A stretch of DNA of 64,000 nt, from contig PNOH01000018.1 of NCBI GenBank assembly GCA_013824715.1, positions 28,847-92,846 of the forward strand, read 5' to 3'. Below the pieces are notes generated by a model. That model was not told the DNA's origin. It worked only from the letters and a program-made list of their open reading frames with translations, and did not search any database. The position numbers and the translations under genes were made by a program. This stretch comes from Odoribacter sp. (lineage in GTDB: Bacteria; Bacteroidota; Bacteroidia; Bacteroidales; Prolixibacteraceae). This document shows, one piece after another, positions 17,363 through 25,770 of the stretch; position 1 is the first letter of the stretch, and every line of letters starts with the position of its first letter.

Positions 17363-20218
17363 CTAATATTTTTCTTCAGCGGATACATAATTCACTTTCA
17401 CCCGATACCCTCTAATCCTTTTTTCTTCTTTTTTTTCATTTTCAATCAAAAAATCTAAAAATTCAGTCATTTGATTCGGAGTAAAAAAATGAATTCCATC
17501 TTGATCTTTAATTTCATCCATAGCCTTTTCCATTATCTTACTCAAATGATTCTCATCTTTTGAAATAATACAGACCAAAGAATAACCAACATTTAGACAT
17601 TTATTGATATTTTTCACTTCATATTCAACGGAGTTAGACACGGCTATTTCACAGGCGATTTTAACTGAATCCTTAATCAAAGCAACATCAATTCGGCCAT
17701 TCGCAACAACTTCTTCAATACTTGCTTTAAATCCTCTTTGTTCCGCTATTTTCTTAATGAAGGTCTGTAAATATCTATGCTCCCGGACTTCTTCCTTCTC
17801 TTTAACGTTTTCCAGATATTCCTTGCCTTTCTCCTGTATATCGGATTTTTCAACTTCAACTTTCGGTTCTGATATCTCTTCTTTCTTAACCGGCTTCTGT
17901 TCTTTAATATCCGACAAAAGGGTGTCTAGGTTCTCTTCAATTTCCGAAATCCTTTTTGAGTATTTCTCCCTCGAATTTGAAACGATAGTATTTCTATTCT
18001 CATTCTCTGCTATCTGTTTAAGTGGAAAGGTTCTCAATGAAAAATCATCTGTATTTTTCCCAACTCTCGCTATGGCTTCACCGATATTCAAATTCTGTAA
18101 ATCATTACTATCAAAAGACGAAAATCCGGACTCTAATTTCTTAGCATCAAAATCACCTAATCTAAAACAGATACGAATATTTGCATTGGAAAGAACCGAA
18201 TTTCCAATATCAGTATCTTTAATTTGATTCAATTCCTGATGAGCTAAAACTAACCCAGTTCCATATTTTCTGGCACCTGACAATATGGCATTAATTGAAG
18301 GAGTGATAAAGTTCTGAAATTCATCAAGGTAGATATAGAAGGGGTGACGTTCATCTTTAGTTAATGATTGTCTGGCTTGGGCAACTTGGTATATTTTGGA
18401 TAAAATTAAAGTTCCTAATAAATAGCTATTCTCTTGGCCAATTAATCCTTGAGATAACTTCACCAGTAATATCTTTCTCTCATTTATAACCTCATTAAAA
18501 TCCAGTCCTTCTTTTTGAGATAGGATATTCCGGATTGTCTTTGGCCTTAGAAATGTATCCAATCTGGTCAATAGTGGACTAATGCTAACTTTTTTCAATA
18601 AGACAAATTCATTATTCCAGTAATAATGAATACTTCTATCATTCACAGTCTTTAAAAATTCCTTGCGGTATAGACTTTCAAGCAAGAACCGTTTCAATTC
18701 AATTAAAGTACCGCCTTTACTTGAATTTAGAAAGGTATTAATGGCATTTGACAGAACGGAGGTCATTTGGTCACCCCAAGAGGTAGAATGCCTTCTAAAG
18801 GCTTCAACTAAATCAGATGATAAGACAATCTTTTCAACTTCTGTATCAGCCCTAAGAAGATTAAACCCAAATGAATATTCATTGTCGGATGGGTCAATTA
18901 GAATTACATCATTTAATCTGTCTTCCGGGATATGTGGGATTATTTCTTCAATGGTGTCTCCGTGCGGGTCAAAGATTACACAGCCATTGCCTTTTTTAAC
19001 ATCTTCCAGAAACAGATTTGAAATTAAAGTAGATTTTCCCGTACCGGTTGCCCCAATAATATGAGTATGTCTTAACCTTTGAGCATTGTTCAAGGTGACT
19101 TTCTTTTCAACTCCCAGATGTCTATTTATTCCAATCAAGTAATCATTATTAACCAAAGTATCAGGGACAGCCTTTGTTTTAGAATCAGTACTAATTAATT
19201 TAGGCGAATTCGGGAAATGAATAAACGAAAACATCTCTTCACTATTCATTATCATACCAAATCTGTTCGTCCCCCTAACCTTTAAGTTATCCAAATGTGA
19301 TTTGTATTCATATCCAGAATTACTCAGAGGAATTAAGGAATTAAACTCCGACCTTGAAGCAGTCTTAATATTTAGGATTAATTCATTGGCCAGTCTTTCG
19401 GCATCCTTTGAGTTATACGATTGAACAGCCAGCCGAAAGACAACAGCAAATAAAGGAGATGAAACTTTCTCTTTGGCACAGAGAGCCATTTCCGGGGAAT
19501 CAGGGAAGAAACTATCTTTCCCAATACCTACCGAATTTAAAATGCTATTCGCCCATGTATTCTTTACCCCTTTAAATATCATCTGGAGCATAACCGTGTC
19601 ATTGACTTCCAAATTATCCAAAACCGCCATAATACTTGTTAATCCATCAATAGAAGAATTAATCGGTCGCATAAATTCCTCATTGTAGCCAAAATCAACA
19701 ATTAAGATTTTGCTATCTGTATCAAATGGAAGACGTTTTAGATTTGTTTCTGTAATTATGGAGTTAGAGAAATAGGCATTAAGTAGATGGAGTATTCTTC
19801 TGTGGTCTTCAATACTACTGACAATCTGTATTTCAATGGAATGATGCTTTCCAATTATTTCAAAAGAAATCTGAGCGTCACTCTCTGAGAGCATATTTAA
19901 AAACTCAATAGAAAGAGAATCATCAAAATCAGGAATTCTGGCAAAAGAAATATTTAGCTGTTTAAGGAATGGACTGTATTCAAATATCTTAGGTGGCTTT
20001 TCTTCTTCAACCTCTTCTTTTATAACCGGCTCCTTGCTTGAAAACAATCTTTCAAACAAAGTCGGAACTTTACCATCATCAACATATTCAGTATTGCTAT
20101 ATGTATGGTAGAACTCCCGATATGTTGGCTCTAAACTGATAGGATAGGAGAATAATAAATAGCCTCTGCCTTTTACTTCCCAATCATAGAAATTTAGAAC
20201 TGCCTTTTCAGAATTCAT
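17363..20218 (-). CDS. HerA/TraG-like ATPase with C-terminal nuclease-like domain
   Basis: 951 residues. Residues 1-350 are a poorly conserved region. Walker A is HIIGATGTGKSTLISN (G389-T397), followed by CVIFDPHGDTIEEI (DPHGD is typical of HerA/VirD4-like ATPases), and Walker B YIYLDEFQNF (628-637). VLAHQELNQIKDTDIGNSVLSNANIRICFRLG fits the TraM-recognition part. A charged linker (about 740-800) leads to a C-terminal domain with GRIDVALIKDSVKIACEIAV, the D-x(10)-E pattern of a PD-(D/E)XK fold lacking the usual lysine. It may be a coupling protein for transfer or a DNA-translocating defence ATPase. Its start abuts the next gene upstream (20218). Confidence 0.7.
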   Translation of the reverse strand: MNSEKAVLNFYDWEVKGRGYLLFSYPISLEPTYREFYHTYSNTEYVDDGKVPTLFERLFSSKEPVIKEEVEEEKPPKIFEYSPFLKQLNISFARIPDFDDSLSIEFLNMLSESDAQISFEIIGKHHSIEIQIVSSIEDHRRILHLLNAYFSNSIITETNLKRLPFDTDSKILIVDFGYNEEFMRPINSSIDGLTSIMAVLDNLEVNDTVMLQMIFKGVKNTWANSILNSVGIGKDSFFPDSPEMALCAKEKVSSPLFAVVFRLAVQSYNSKDAERLANELILNIKTASRSEFNSLIPLSNSGYEYKSHLDNLKVRGTNRFGMIMNSEEMFSFIHFPNSPKLISTDSKTKAVPDTLVNNDYLIGINRHLGVEKKVTLNNAQRLRHTHIIGATGTGKSTLISNLFLEDVKKGNGCVIFDPHGDTIEEIIPHIPEDRLNDVILIDPSDNEYSFGFNLLRADTEVEKIVLSSDLVEAFRRHSTSWGDQMTSVLSNAINTFLNSSKGGTLIELKRFLLESLYRKEFLKTVNDRSIHYYWNNEFVLLKKVSISPLLTRLDTFLRPKTIRNILSQKEGLDFNEVINERKILLVKLSQGLIGQENSYLLGTLILSKIYQVAQARQSLTKDERHPFYIYLDEFQNFITPSINAILSGARKYGTGLVLAHQELNQIKDTDIGNSVLSNANIRICFRLGDFDAKKLESGFSSFDSNDLQNLNIGEAIARVGKNTDDFSLRTFPLKQIAENENRNTIVSNSREKYSKRISEIEENLDTLLSDIKEQKPVKKEEISEPKVEVEKSDIQEKGKEYLENVKEKEEVREHRYLQTFIKKIAEQRGFKASIEEVVANGRIDVALIKDSVKIACEIAVSNSVEYEVKNINKCLNVGYSLVCIISKDENHLSKIMEKAMDEIKDQDGIHFFTPNQMTEFLDFLIENEKKEEKRIRGYRVKVNYVSAEEKY

Positions 20219-20766
20219 TATCGATGGAATATGTCATTCAAGATTGGCTTTCTTTCTGCTTCAGTTAACCTTATCCCAGTACTCTTTGTTATCTCATCAA
20301 TGACAGCCAAAACAGAATGATGGGCGTAGGTCATAAACATAGAGGCAGTATCAATTTTGTAATATGTCTTTCGAAAAAATACTCTCCTTATCCACTCACC
20401 AATAAAAGGGATTTTGGTCAAAAATTCTTCTTCTGGTGATGTTTCAAATATCAGCCACCAAGAGACAAAACATCCATCCCCAAAAGGAGCGAAGCATAAA
20501 TCGTAATAATACTCTTTCCATCTAACTCTCAAATACAACCTTTCGGAAGAGAATACACTACCTATTTTCAAAGAAACTTCTTCAAAAGATATTTCTTTTA
20601 TCTCATGGCTTTGCATTTCTTCCTTAACAAGCTTGTAGAATTCCTTTGTTGAGAATTTAAAACCGGATAACAACTGAGCCCAGTTGGAATGATAATCTTC
20701 TTTGGGTTTTCTTAGAATACTAATGATAACTAGGAGAACTAGGATAAAAAGTAATGCTGGTATCAT
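20218..20766 (-). CDS. Small membrane-anchored protein upstream of the HerA-like ATPase
   Basis: 182 residues with one N-terminal membrane segment (IPALLFILVLLVIISIL) followed by a cytoplasmic domain. No named family is recognised. It shares one base with the ATPase start (stop and ATG overlap at 20218), so the two are an operon. A plausible role is anchoring the ATPase to the inner membrane. Confidence 0.65.
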   Translation of the reverse strand: MIPALLFILVLLVIISILRKPKEDYHSNWAQLLSGFKFSTKEFYKLVKEEMQSHEIKEISFEEVSLKIGSVFSSERLYLRVRWKEYYYDLCFAPFGDGCFVSWWLIFETSPEEEFLTKIPFIGEWIRRVFFRKTYYKIDTASMFMTYAHHSVLAVIDEITKSTGIRLTEAERKPILNDIFHR

Positions 20767-20903
20767 ATAAATTTGAATTAGAAGTAATCGTGAAAAGATA
20801 CAAAGAATATTTCAAATTTTTAACTCAAACATCAGATAAAGAATGTTTAAAATAGATAAAACAAATTACTATTTTGTATCTTAGGACATTTAAAACAAAG
20901 ATT

Positions 20904-21230
20904 ATGACTAGAAATTACAATTCAGACAGAAATGGTAGTTCCTTTTCTGACCAAACAAAATTGGCTGTATGGAATAAGGCCCAAACAGTCTATGGAAATG
21001 ACCCGAATATAAAAAGAAAAGACCATTGTGGAGCTTGGATTGATTGGAATCAATATGGTGTTACAAATGAAAATGGTTCTGGGTGGGAGATTGACCACAT
21101 AAAACCTGTTGCCAAAGGTGGTGGCGATGAACTTTCAAATCTTCAACCTTTACAATGGCAGAATAATAGAAAAAAGGGAGATGATTATCCAGCATCAAAT
21201 TACTGTATTGTTTCTGCATCTATTAGATAA
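20904..21230 (+). CDS. HNH endonuclease
   Basis: 108 residues from the ATG at 20904 (MTRNYNSDRN); an upstream TTG at 20874 is less likely. The HNH core is CGAWIDWNQYGV, then WEIDHIKPVAKGGGDELSNLQPLQWQNNRKK, with the catalytic DH, asparagine and NRxK typical of the fold. Family members are found with phages, restriction systems and mobile elements. It is divergent from the membrane/ATPase pair and convergent with the NucA-like gene. Confidence 0.8.
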   Translation: MTRNYNSDRNGSSFSDQTKLAVWNKAQTVYGNDPNIKRKDHCGAWIDWNQYGVTNENGSGWEIDHIKPVAKGGGDELSNLQPLQWQNNRKKGDDYPASNYCIVSASIR

Positions 21231-21253
21231 CAGATTTGCCTATATTAGAAGGT

Positions 21254-21985
21254 CTAAAAACTAACATTTTTACTCCCTTCAAGCTGATTCTCTATTTGAT
21301 CATCTAATTCCGGGAAGAAATCTATCCCCGTTAGATTTTCTATGCTATCAACACTGACAACAAATGATTCCAAGGGAGATGAACTTTTTGCATTAGGTAA
21401 TATCAACCCTATCATCTTATCATTCCCATCAAACAGCACTTTGTAATAATGTCCCGGTACAGTTACTTTATTCTCTCCAATAGCTCCAATATTATCCTTG
21501 AATATCGGTCCAGTTACAACATATAGTTTTGAGTATTTCAAAGCCCATTCCCTGACCTGAGCTTCCAGAGTACTCCAAATTCCTCTATTAAATTCAGCAA
21601 CTTGTGGAGACATATTTGACAAGAAAAAAGATTCAGACATTGAAGTCTTATTCAATTTCATATCCGCTGCCGGGCAAAGGTGTCCTCTGTCATATCCCGA
21701 CCCTTTATAATCCCCCAAAGAAGCAGAACCAGTACTTACCAATGGATCAGCCCTGAAGTCATCAGTTCTTGATTGATTGCCATTGATAAGTTCAGGAGTA
21801 AGCACATAATACACCCAATACGCTTGCTCGTTATCTTCAGAATAAGCCAAGGTGTAATAAGTATGCTTTACTATTTCACCTAGTGATTTTGGTTCAAATC
21901 CGATTTTTTCATCTGGTTGAATACCATCCGCACTCTTGCAGGACATTGAAAGAATAAATACAAACAGCAGAAGCATCTTTCTCAT
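21254..21985 (-). CDS. Exported NucA-type DNA/RNA non-specific endonuclease
   Basis: 243 residues with a lipoprotein-like signal (LLLFVFILSMSC, lipid Cys at about 16). The His-Me nuclease motif is GYDRGHLCPAADM (catalytic His in DRGH), followed by SFFLSNMSPQVAEFNRGIW, whose Asn binds Mg. Expected to degrade nucleic acids outside the inner membrane. In a mobile island it may limit DNA entry or act on extracellular DNA; the role is inferred only. Confidence 0.82.
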   Translation of the reverse strand: MRKMLLLFVFILSMSCKSADGIQPDEKIGFEPKSLGEIVKHTYYTLAYSEDNEQAYWVYYVLTPELINGNQSRTDDFRADPLVSTGSASLGDYKGSGYDRGHLCPAADMKLNKTSMSESFFLSNMSPQVAEFNRGIWSTLEAQVREWALKYSKLYVVTGPIFKDNIGAIGENKVTVPGHYYKVLFDGNDKMIGLILPNAKSSSPLESFVVSVDSIENLTGIDFFPELDDQIENQLEGSKNVSF

Positions 21986-22081
21986 GGCAGTAATTTTATT
22001 TTATCAAAGGTATTGACTTTTATAATTAAGATCGTTAACTTTCACTAACTTTTATTCTGACATAGAAAAAGTTAGATTTCA

Positions 22082-22135
22082 TACTTTTGTTACTGAGGTG
22101 GAAAGTGAAACCCCAGTTAAGGCTGGGGTTTTTAT
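22082..22135 (+). promoter_or_regulatory. -7 box followed closely by an intrinsic terminator
   Basis: TACTTTTG at 22082-22089 matches TAnnTTTG exactly. The hairpin AACCCCAG-TTAAGG-CTGGGGTT with a T run lies at 22108-22135, within a leader before the ATG at 22171. This suggests either an attenuated leader or a very short RNA. Confidence 0.4.
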
Positions 22136-22170
22136 TTGCAGATTATTTAAACCAAAATAAACTAACTGAC

Positions 22171-22566
22171 ATGAAAAGAAAAATTGTATTACTAACATTG
22201 TTCCTAACATTTTTTGTCGTTAATGTTTTTTCTCAAACCGTTTATATTACTAAAACAGGAGCTAAGTATCACAGTGAAGGATGTAGATATTTAAGTAAAA
22301 GTAAAATATCTATTGATTTGACTGATGCTATTGCCAAAGGTTATGGAGCATGTAGTGTATGTAAACCTCCAACGAAAGTATCAAGTTCAGCTACCCTAAA
22401 TACTAAATCAACAAAAACAGAAGTTGAAAACCCTACCAATCAATCCACAAATACAACTTCTCAGTCTGTTTCTGTGCAATGTTCTGCAACAACAAAAGCT
22501 GGGACACGATGTAAAAGAATGACAAAAAGCTCAAATGGTAAGTGTTGGCAACATGGAGGGAATTGA
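22171..22566 (+). CDS. Small secreted cysteine-containing protein
   Basis: 131 residues from the ATG at 22171; a longer frame from 22087 would run through a terminator hairpin and is rejected. A signal peptide (KIVLLTLFLTFFVVNVFSQ) precedes YITKTGAKYHSEGCRYLSKS...GYGACSVCKPP, a small HxxGCxxL...CxxC module resembling Ada-type metal-binding domains. A Thr/Ser-rich linker leads to CSATTKAGTRCKRMTKSS...GKCWQHGG, a second Cys/His cluster of the DUF5763 type. It is probably exported and binds metal; function unknown. Confidence 0.75.
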   Translation: MKRKIVLLTLFLTFFVVNVFSQTVYITKTGAKYHSEGCRYLSKSKISIDLTDAIAKGYGACSVCKPPTKVSSSATLNTKSTKTEVENPTNQSTNTTSQSVSVQCSATTKAGTRCKRMTKSSNGKCWQHGGN

Positions 22567-22589
22567 TATTACCAATTTGTACTAAAAAA

Positions 22590-22625
22590 TTAACCGCACT
22601 AAAGGAATCCCTAAGGTACGGTTAA
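22590..22625. terminator. Bidirectional hairpin between convergent genes
   Basis: Arms TTAACCG (22590-22596) and CGGTTAA (22619-22625) with flanking A- and T-rich runs, in the 80-bp gap between two convergent genes. Confidence 0.5.
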
Positions 22626-22646
22626 CTATTTAAAATCCACCCATCA

Positions 22647-23231
22647 TTATCTCTCACCATGCAAAATAATATTAAGTAATTCAATGCTTGTCTGACCTTG
22701 ATTTGCCTCTAATTGCCAGCCGTTATTAAACTTTTTAAAAACAAATTGACCATTTTTAGGATTATCAATATTGCTATCCAAAGCCCTACTAATAGGTGAA
22801 ATATTGATCGCTTTTAAAGTAAACCTTACTGTTGCCGTTTCTTGCTCATTATTAATAGCAATACCCGTAATTTGATCAAAAGCTAAATCAAAAGCTTGAA
22901 ACTTTAAGGTACTCTTGCCATACATGGCATCTTTACCTTGTCCGATAACGTATGGTTTACCCTTGTCGGTTACATTAAGAGTATAACCATAAATCCAATT
23001 ACCTGTCTTATAAACAAATCCTTCTCTTTCTAATTTTTGACATTTGCTACCTGCACCAAGAGGGTCCATGCTGTTGGCGTTGATTTCTTCAAAATATCTT
23101 TGAGGAAGAGATAGCGTTTTAATGACAATATCTTTGGCTTCCTCATTTGATAATTTTGTATTCTGACAACTTGTAAAAAGTGCAGATGCAAAAATTAGAT
23201 AAATCGTTAGAATGCTGACTATCTTTTTCAT
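22647..23231 (-). CDS. Hypothetical lipoprotein, 194 residues
   Basis: Type II signal peptide (MKKIVSILTIYLIFASALFTSC) with lipobox Cys at about 22, then a soluble domain ending in a cystatin/NTF2-like pattern (TATVRFTLKAINISPISR...FVFKKFNNGWQLE). No named family is recognised. It is 12 bases downstream of the HpaA-like lipoprotein gene on the same strand, so the two are probably co-transcribed and act at the envelope. Confidence 0.65.
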   Translation of the reverse strand: MKKIVSILTIYLIFASALFTSCQNTKLSNEEAKDIVIKTLSLPQRYFEEINANSMDPLGAGSKCQKLEREGFVYKTGNWIYGYTLNVTDKGKPYVIGQGKDAMYGKSTLKFQAFDLAFDQITGIAINNEQETATVRFTLKAINISPISRALDSNIDNPKNGQFVFKKFNNGWQLEANQGQTSIELLNIILHGER

Positions 23232-23243
23232 ATTCCGTTCCTC

Positions 23244-24014
23244 CTAATTTCCTTTACTATCAGCTTCTTTGGCTTGCTTGGTTACAATCTTCATTTCCTC
23301 TGGGTCAATTTGTTTAGAGACCATATCTAAGGAATAGTTATAGAACTTCTGCAATTCTTTTGATACCGTGTTGTAAACCTGATTATCCTCTCTTAATTGA
23401 CTCGCCATATCTGGACTTGAAAAATAAGTTTTGGTTCCGACATAAGGGAAAGTTGTTTCTTTTAAAGCGATACTCTTTTTCCAGATTTTTTCACCGTATT
23501 GTGGAGATAAAGCCGTTAAAATTAGATTACCACCAAATGTAATAGCCCCTTTGGTCGAGTAAGTATATAACGTTGGTTCTGAAAATAACAATGAAGCAAC
23601 TATTGATGTATTGTTATGTGCTGATAATTCCACACTATATTGCGGTCGTAAATCAATCTGAACTTCTAAAATAAAACTGGAATTTACTTTATCATTGAAA
23701 ACCATTTCATCTCTTGAATTAAACGGTCCTCTGATGGTAAATCCTTTAGCCGTTAATAACTCTTCAAAGTCATTCCCCATACTAGAGGCCATTTCAGGAA
23801 AAGGAGAAACCAAGTATTCAGGGTTTGCACTAATAAAGACAGGTCTAACTAAAACGATTGACATTTTTGATGAACCAATTCCCGCCTGTGACTGTGGTGT
23901 ATAATCAAACTTGGCTTGTTCTCTTGGCACTTCAGCCGTCATTTTTTTTGTTGAACTACAACTATTCAAAAACAACAAGGCAAACAGGATTAATAGATTA
24001 ATAATTTTTTTCAT
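23244..24014 (-). CDS. HpaA-like lipoprotein
   Basis: 256 residues with a lipoprotein signal (MKKIINLLILFALLFLNSCSS). MGNDFEELLTAKGFTIRGPF and the following SRDEMVFNDK resemble the neuraminyllactose-binding haemagglutinin (HpaA) family first known in Helicobacter. Members are outer-membrane lipoproteins of unsettled function. The neighbouring exported genes suggest an envelope cassette carried by the island. Confidence 0.6.
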   Translation of the reverse strand: MKKIINLLILFALLFLNSCSSTKKMTAEVPREQAKFDYTPQSQAGIGSSKMSIVLVRPVFISANPEYLVSPFPEMASSMGNDFEELLTAKGFTIRGPFNSRDEMVFNDKVNSSFILEVQIDLRPQYSVELSAHNNTSIVASLLFSEPTLYTYSTKGAITFGGNLILTALSPQYGEKIWKKSIALKETTFPYVGTKTYFSSPDMASQLREDNQVYNTVSKELQKFYNYSLDMVSKQIDPEEMKIVTKQAKEADSKGN

Positions 24015-24095
24015 AACAAGAATATTAAAATTTCCTACTCATAAGGCTTTTCAGTTCCGCCCCGCTTTTAATGGTTTCCGGCCTCCATATAGTAA

Positions 24096-24830
24096 TTAGA
24101 AGCTGTAAAACACTTTAAATTCTAAACCGTCTGGGTTATATGGATTTTTGTCAGTTCTGTTGTTGTCAACATAGAAACCGACATTTCTGGCTGTTAAGTA
24201 TTCAATTTCAGTGGCCTGAATCCCGTTATTATCTGTTCCTCTAAATGAAATAAAACCAGCTTTGTATGATAGTTGATAGTTTACTCCTAAACCAATTTCT
24301 GAATTCATTCCAGTATTAAAAATAAAACTCAAACCTGGTTTAATTCCGATATAGGCATTTCTTAAAGACACATATACATCAGTATAATCTTGAAATTGAG
24401 TCTGATTAACTTGGATATATACATCATTATTTTGAATTGCTCCTATACCTTTTGAGCAATATCCAAGGACGGCTCCAATTTCAGGCTGAATCCTAACCTT
24501 CCCTTGATTTGTGCCACTATAAGCATAACCAACATTAAAGGCTAATCCACTTATACTTCCAATATAACCCTGACCTTCTGCAAAAAGTCGTAATGCTTTA
24601 TCAGGAGTATCGTCTTGCCACCTTACATTTAGATTAATGGCAATGTTACCGATTGGGTCAATATCTTTATAAATATTGTCCCTAGAAGGAGATTCGTCAA
24701 CGTACAACAGGGTCATTGTTCTTGTTTGGGCATCGATTAATTTGACACCACCTGAGATTGAAATGCGAGGTTGAGCATTTAATGCATAGCACGGAATTGC
24801 AAAGAGCATCACAAGTAATAATTTTTTCAT
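24096..24830 (-). CDS. Outer-membrane beta-barrel-like protein
   Basis: 244 residues. A signal peptide (KKLLLVMLFAIPCYALNAQP) is followed by alternating aromatic/hydrophobic strands with Gly-rich turns (GLAFNVGYAYSG, SEIGLGVNYQLSYKAGF) and a C-terminal FKVFYSF that ends in Phe, typical of barrels. The family is not named. It is transcribed divergently from a small HTH gene, with two palindromes between them. Confidence 0.65.
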   Translation of the reverse strand: MKKLLLVMLFAIPCYALNAQPRISISGGVKLIDAQTRTMTLLYVDESPSRDNIYKDIDPIGNIAINLNVRWQDDTPDKALRLFAEGQGYIGSISGLAFNVGYAYSGTNQGKVRIQPEIGAVLGYCSKGIGAIQNNDVYIQVNQTQFQDYTDVYVSLRNAYIGIKPGLSFIFNTGMNSEIGLGVNYQLSYKAGFISFRGTDNNGIQATEIEYLTARNVGFYVDNNRTDKNPYNPDGLEFKVFYSF

Positions 24831-24871
24831 AAAAAGAATTTAAAAGATTTGAGAATCAATAATGTAGAATC

Positions 24872-24944
24872 AGTACAGGGTATATATACCCTGTACTCAA
24901 TAGCAAATATATGAAAATTTTATAAACAGGGCGTATATGCCCTG
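24872..24944. promoter_or_regulatory. Two operator-like palindromes in a divergent promoter region
   Basis: Site 1 (24872-24897) is a perfect 26-bp palindrome with core CAGGGTATATATACCCTG. Site 2 (24927-24944) is CAGGGCGTATATGCCCTG with one mismatched pair. Their centres are 51 bases apart. They lie between the barrel gene and the HTH gene and are probably bound by the HTH product. Confidence 0.7.
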
Positions 24945-24989
24945 AATAAATATTTTACAAGCCGTTACCTTGCTCGTTGAAATCTTAAA

Positions 24990-25214
24990 ATGCCAATGAA
25001 AAATGATGATTTGCTAGTTAAGCTTGGTGAAAGAATCGTGCAGTTAAGAAAAGAAAAAGAGATTCGACAAGTAGATTTGGCAATTGATAGTGAAATAGAC
25101 GATGGCTCTTTAAGGAGAATCGAAAAGGGAAAAATCAATCCAACGACAAAAACACTGGCAAAAATTGCTAAGGGTCTTGGGGTTGAAATAAAAGATTTGT
25201 TTGACTTTAAATAA
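24990..25214 (+). CDS. Small Xre-family HTH regulator
   Basis: 74 residues, almost all one HTH_3 domain: LGERIVQLRKEKEIRQVDLAIDSEIDDGSLRRIEKGKINPTTKTLAKIAKGLGVEIKDLFDF. The length is typical of minimal regulators in Bacteroidota mobile elements. Two palindromes upstream make autoregulation and control of the divergent envelope genes likely. Confidence 0.8.
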   Translation: MPMKNDDLLVKLGERIVQLRKEKEIRQVDLAIDSEIDDGSLRRIEKGKINPTTKTLAKIAKGLGVEIKDLFDFK

Positions 25215-25251
25215 AAAGCCTCCTTTTTTCAAAAGAAGCTTTTGCATAATT

Positions 25252-25695
25252 TCATACTTCATCAATGAACGAATTATGTCCTTCCTTCGTTAAAATAATA
25301 TGATCTAAGAGAACGATATCACATAATCCACATGCTGCTTTAATTTTTTTAGTGATTGCGATATCACTTTCCGAAGGAGTTAGATTTCCACTAGGATGAT
25401 TGTGGCAAAGGATAATGCTTGACGAGTTTGTTTTAATGGCAAGTTGAAATATTTCTTTCACATTAACACATGTTCCGTTAGTTGACCCCACACTAATTGT
25501 TGAAACACCAAGAACATGATTATTCCGACTTAATAAAGCAACTAAAAAGAACTCTTTAAAATCAATTTTTTCTTCTGGAATAAATTTCCGAAATAGCTCA
25601 ATTGAATCATCTGCACATTTTACAGTTTCCATTAATGCAATTGTCGGTCTTTTATAAACAATCTCAACTTCGTGAATTTCATTTAGTTTTCCCAT
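25252..25695 (-). CDS. RadC-like JAB-domain protein
   Basis: 147 residues of the MPN/JAB fold with the full JAMM metal motif CHNHPSGNLTPSESD (HxH, S, D). This short RadC-like type is common in Bacteroidota mobile elements, and its role in repair is doubtful. It is upstream of the HTH gene in convergent orientation and follows the VirD4-like ATPase by gap only. Confidence 0.85.
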   Translation of the reverse strand: MGKLNEIHEVEIVYKRPTIALMETVKCADDSIELFRKFIPEEKIDFKEFFLVALLSRNNHVLGVSTISVGSTNGTCVNVKEIFQLAIKTNSSSIILCHNHPSGNLTPSESDIAITKKIKAACGLCDIVLLDHIILTKEGHNSFIDEV

Positions 25696-25770
25696 AACGT
25701 TAAATTTTAAAGTTCAGGGATATTTTAATCTATGGTGGATGATAAAAGTAGAAGGGATAATTTGTCATTT

